Part shown: positions 63,419 through 64,000 of the stretch, piece by piece
How positions within the stretch are numbered: position 1 is the first letter of the stretch
Layout: every line of letters begins with the position of its first letter
Assembly (NCBI GenBank): GCA_965199865.1
Contig: CBDATU010000020.1
Location: 62,001 to 126,000, forward strand
Length of the DNA: 64,000 bases
Source of the DNA: JAPOUP01 sp965199865
GTDB taxonomy: Bacteria; Pseudomonadota; Alphaproteobacteria; Rhodobacterales; Rhodobacteraceae
Reading direction: 5' to 3'
Notes under the pieces: model-generated
What the model saw: only the letters and a program-made list of their open reading frames with translations
Database searches by the model: none
Told to the model about the DNA's origin: nothing
Program-made: the position numbers and the translations under genes

Positions 63419-64000
63419 CTACGCATCGACAGCCTCCTGAAACAGTATGTCCGGAACTTCCGCGCTTTCGCGGATTTTCTCCGCATTCGGCATGTCGATC
63501 TGCGCGATCTTGGTGTATGTTTCGCTTTGGCTCTTGCCGCCGCGCATGTGACGCTTGGTTAGGCGCTGCATGAGCAAGCTGTCCGGCGCGTCAACGAAAA
63601 TGCGCAAGTCATAATAAGCCCATGCCCGCTTCCAGGGCGCGTCGTTCATTAGTATGTAGTTGCCCTCGATTATGCAGACAGTCTCACCGCCTTCGATCCG
63701 GGTGCCTTCAGGTACTGGCTCATGCGTGTGCCGCGAATATCTCGGCCACCAAAAGGCGTCGCCCGAAGAAAGACGCGCCACGGCCTCGGCAAAGGCGCCA
63801 CTATTGAACGTATCGATGCGCCCCTTAACGCTGCGCAATCCTTCGGCATCTAGCTGAGCATTGGTCTTGTGAAATCCATCCATCGGACAATAGGCAGCGG
63901 TCTGCCCTGAAGCCCGAAGGTCGTCAGTCAGCTTTTCCGCCAAGGTTGATTTTCCGGTCGCAGGCGGACCCGCAATTGCGAGGACTAGTGGTGGTTGCGC
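63419..64000 (-). CDS. P-loop sugar/nucleoside kinase-like protein, FrcK-like (partial)
   Basis: The C-terminal 193 residues are visible; the frame runs off the right edge. Walker A AGPPATGKSTLAEKL is complete just inside the edge. DGFHKTNAQLDAEGL and WPRYSRHTHEPVPEGTRIEGGETVCIIEGNYILMNDAPW follow, typical of the uridine-kinase/pantothenate-kinase fold that includes FrcK of rhizobial fructose uptake operons. It is probably missing only a few N-terminal residues. It would phosphorylate the imported sugar. First visible gene of the leftward set. Confidence 0.87.
   Translation of the reverse strand, partial: AQPPLVLAIAGPPATGKSTLAEKLTDDLRASGQTAAYCPMDGFHKTNAQLDAEGLRSVKGRIDTFNSGAFAEAVARLSSGDAFWWPRYSRHTHEPVPEGTRIEGGETVCIIEGNYILMNDAPWKRAWAYYDLRIFVDAPDSLLMQRLTKRHMRGGKSQSETYTKIAQIDMPNAEKIRESAEVPDILFQEAVDA

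Noticed and set aside
1..64000. CRISPR arrays, prophage or conjugation genes, rRNA operons
   Set aside because: No regularly spaced repeats, no phage structural or relaxase genes and no rRNA sequence were seen.

Overview
The window looks like a chromosomal stretch of an alphaproteobacterium. It carries a SAICAR synthetase gene divergent from an ATPase-inhibitor (DUF1476) gene, an alphaproteobacterial-type RNase E with a long basic tail, what looks like a split B12-dependent methionine synthase, and a DctB/DctD-like pair. I cannot fix the order from sequence alone.

Left part (1-35.7 kb), mostly core. It opens with the 3' end of a large unidentified helical protein (1-1503). A degenerate SNF2-helicase-like gene follows, cut by a complete IS4-type element whose transposase carries a DruA-like (DUF4338) N-terminal domain. 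Next come rne, an NtrC-type response regulator that lacks the GAFTGA loop and its histidine kinase, purQ-purS-purC, the DUF1476 gene, then bmt, a radical SAM gene, a corrinoid protein, a small membrane protein and DUF1638. These are followed by sufE, a lipoprotein, a frameshifted rnd coupled to purN-purM, a flotillin, and a leftward operon with a branched-chain-type ABC importer, an aldehyde dehydrogenase and a coniferyl-alcohol-dehydrogenase-like SDR. An EnvZ-type kinase, a metallo-beta-lactamase-fold hydrolase and tRNA-Phe close this part.

Right part (35.9-64 kb), accessory. Immediately after tRNA-Phe the sequence becomes a mosaic of catabolic operons separated by decayed insertion sequences and pseudogenes. 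Block 1 (37.0-48.4 kb) has a sugar ABC importer and a GH31 glycosidase reading left, and GH13 alpha-glucosidase, LacI regulator, PanB-like protein and MocD-like membrane di-iron enzyme reading right. Both arms carry the same CAAAAACGTTTTTG palindrome near their promoters, which suggests one LacI-controlled regulon; a decayed ISKra4-like transposase now lies between the two sites. Block 2 (48.5-53.3 kb) has a shikimate-dehydrogenase-like pseudogene, a GntR/FCD regulator with a palindromic promoter site, an NMT1/THI5-type ABC importer and a broken FAD oxidoreductase. Block 3 (54.8-59.6 kb) is an operon of two enolase-superfamily enzymes, a medium-chain dehydrogenase and two SDRs. Block 4 (60.3-64 kb) reads left and holds a sugar ABC permease and ATPase, a ROK regulator and a P-loop kinase, an Frc-like set without a visible binding protein. 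Two decayed IS256-family copies in the same orientation bracket blocks 1 and 2.

The most promising undescribed system is block 1. A transporter and two alpha-glycosidases are co-regulated with a PanB homologue that has lost the family's metal-binding segments and with a MocD-like oxygenase or desaturase. This would fit uptake, hydrolysis and oxidative demethylation or aldol cleavage of an unusual (perhaps O-methylated) alpha-glycoside; that pathway is inference. Start codons were chosen from ribosome binding sites and family length and often differ from the longest open frame.
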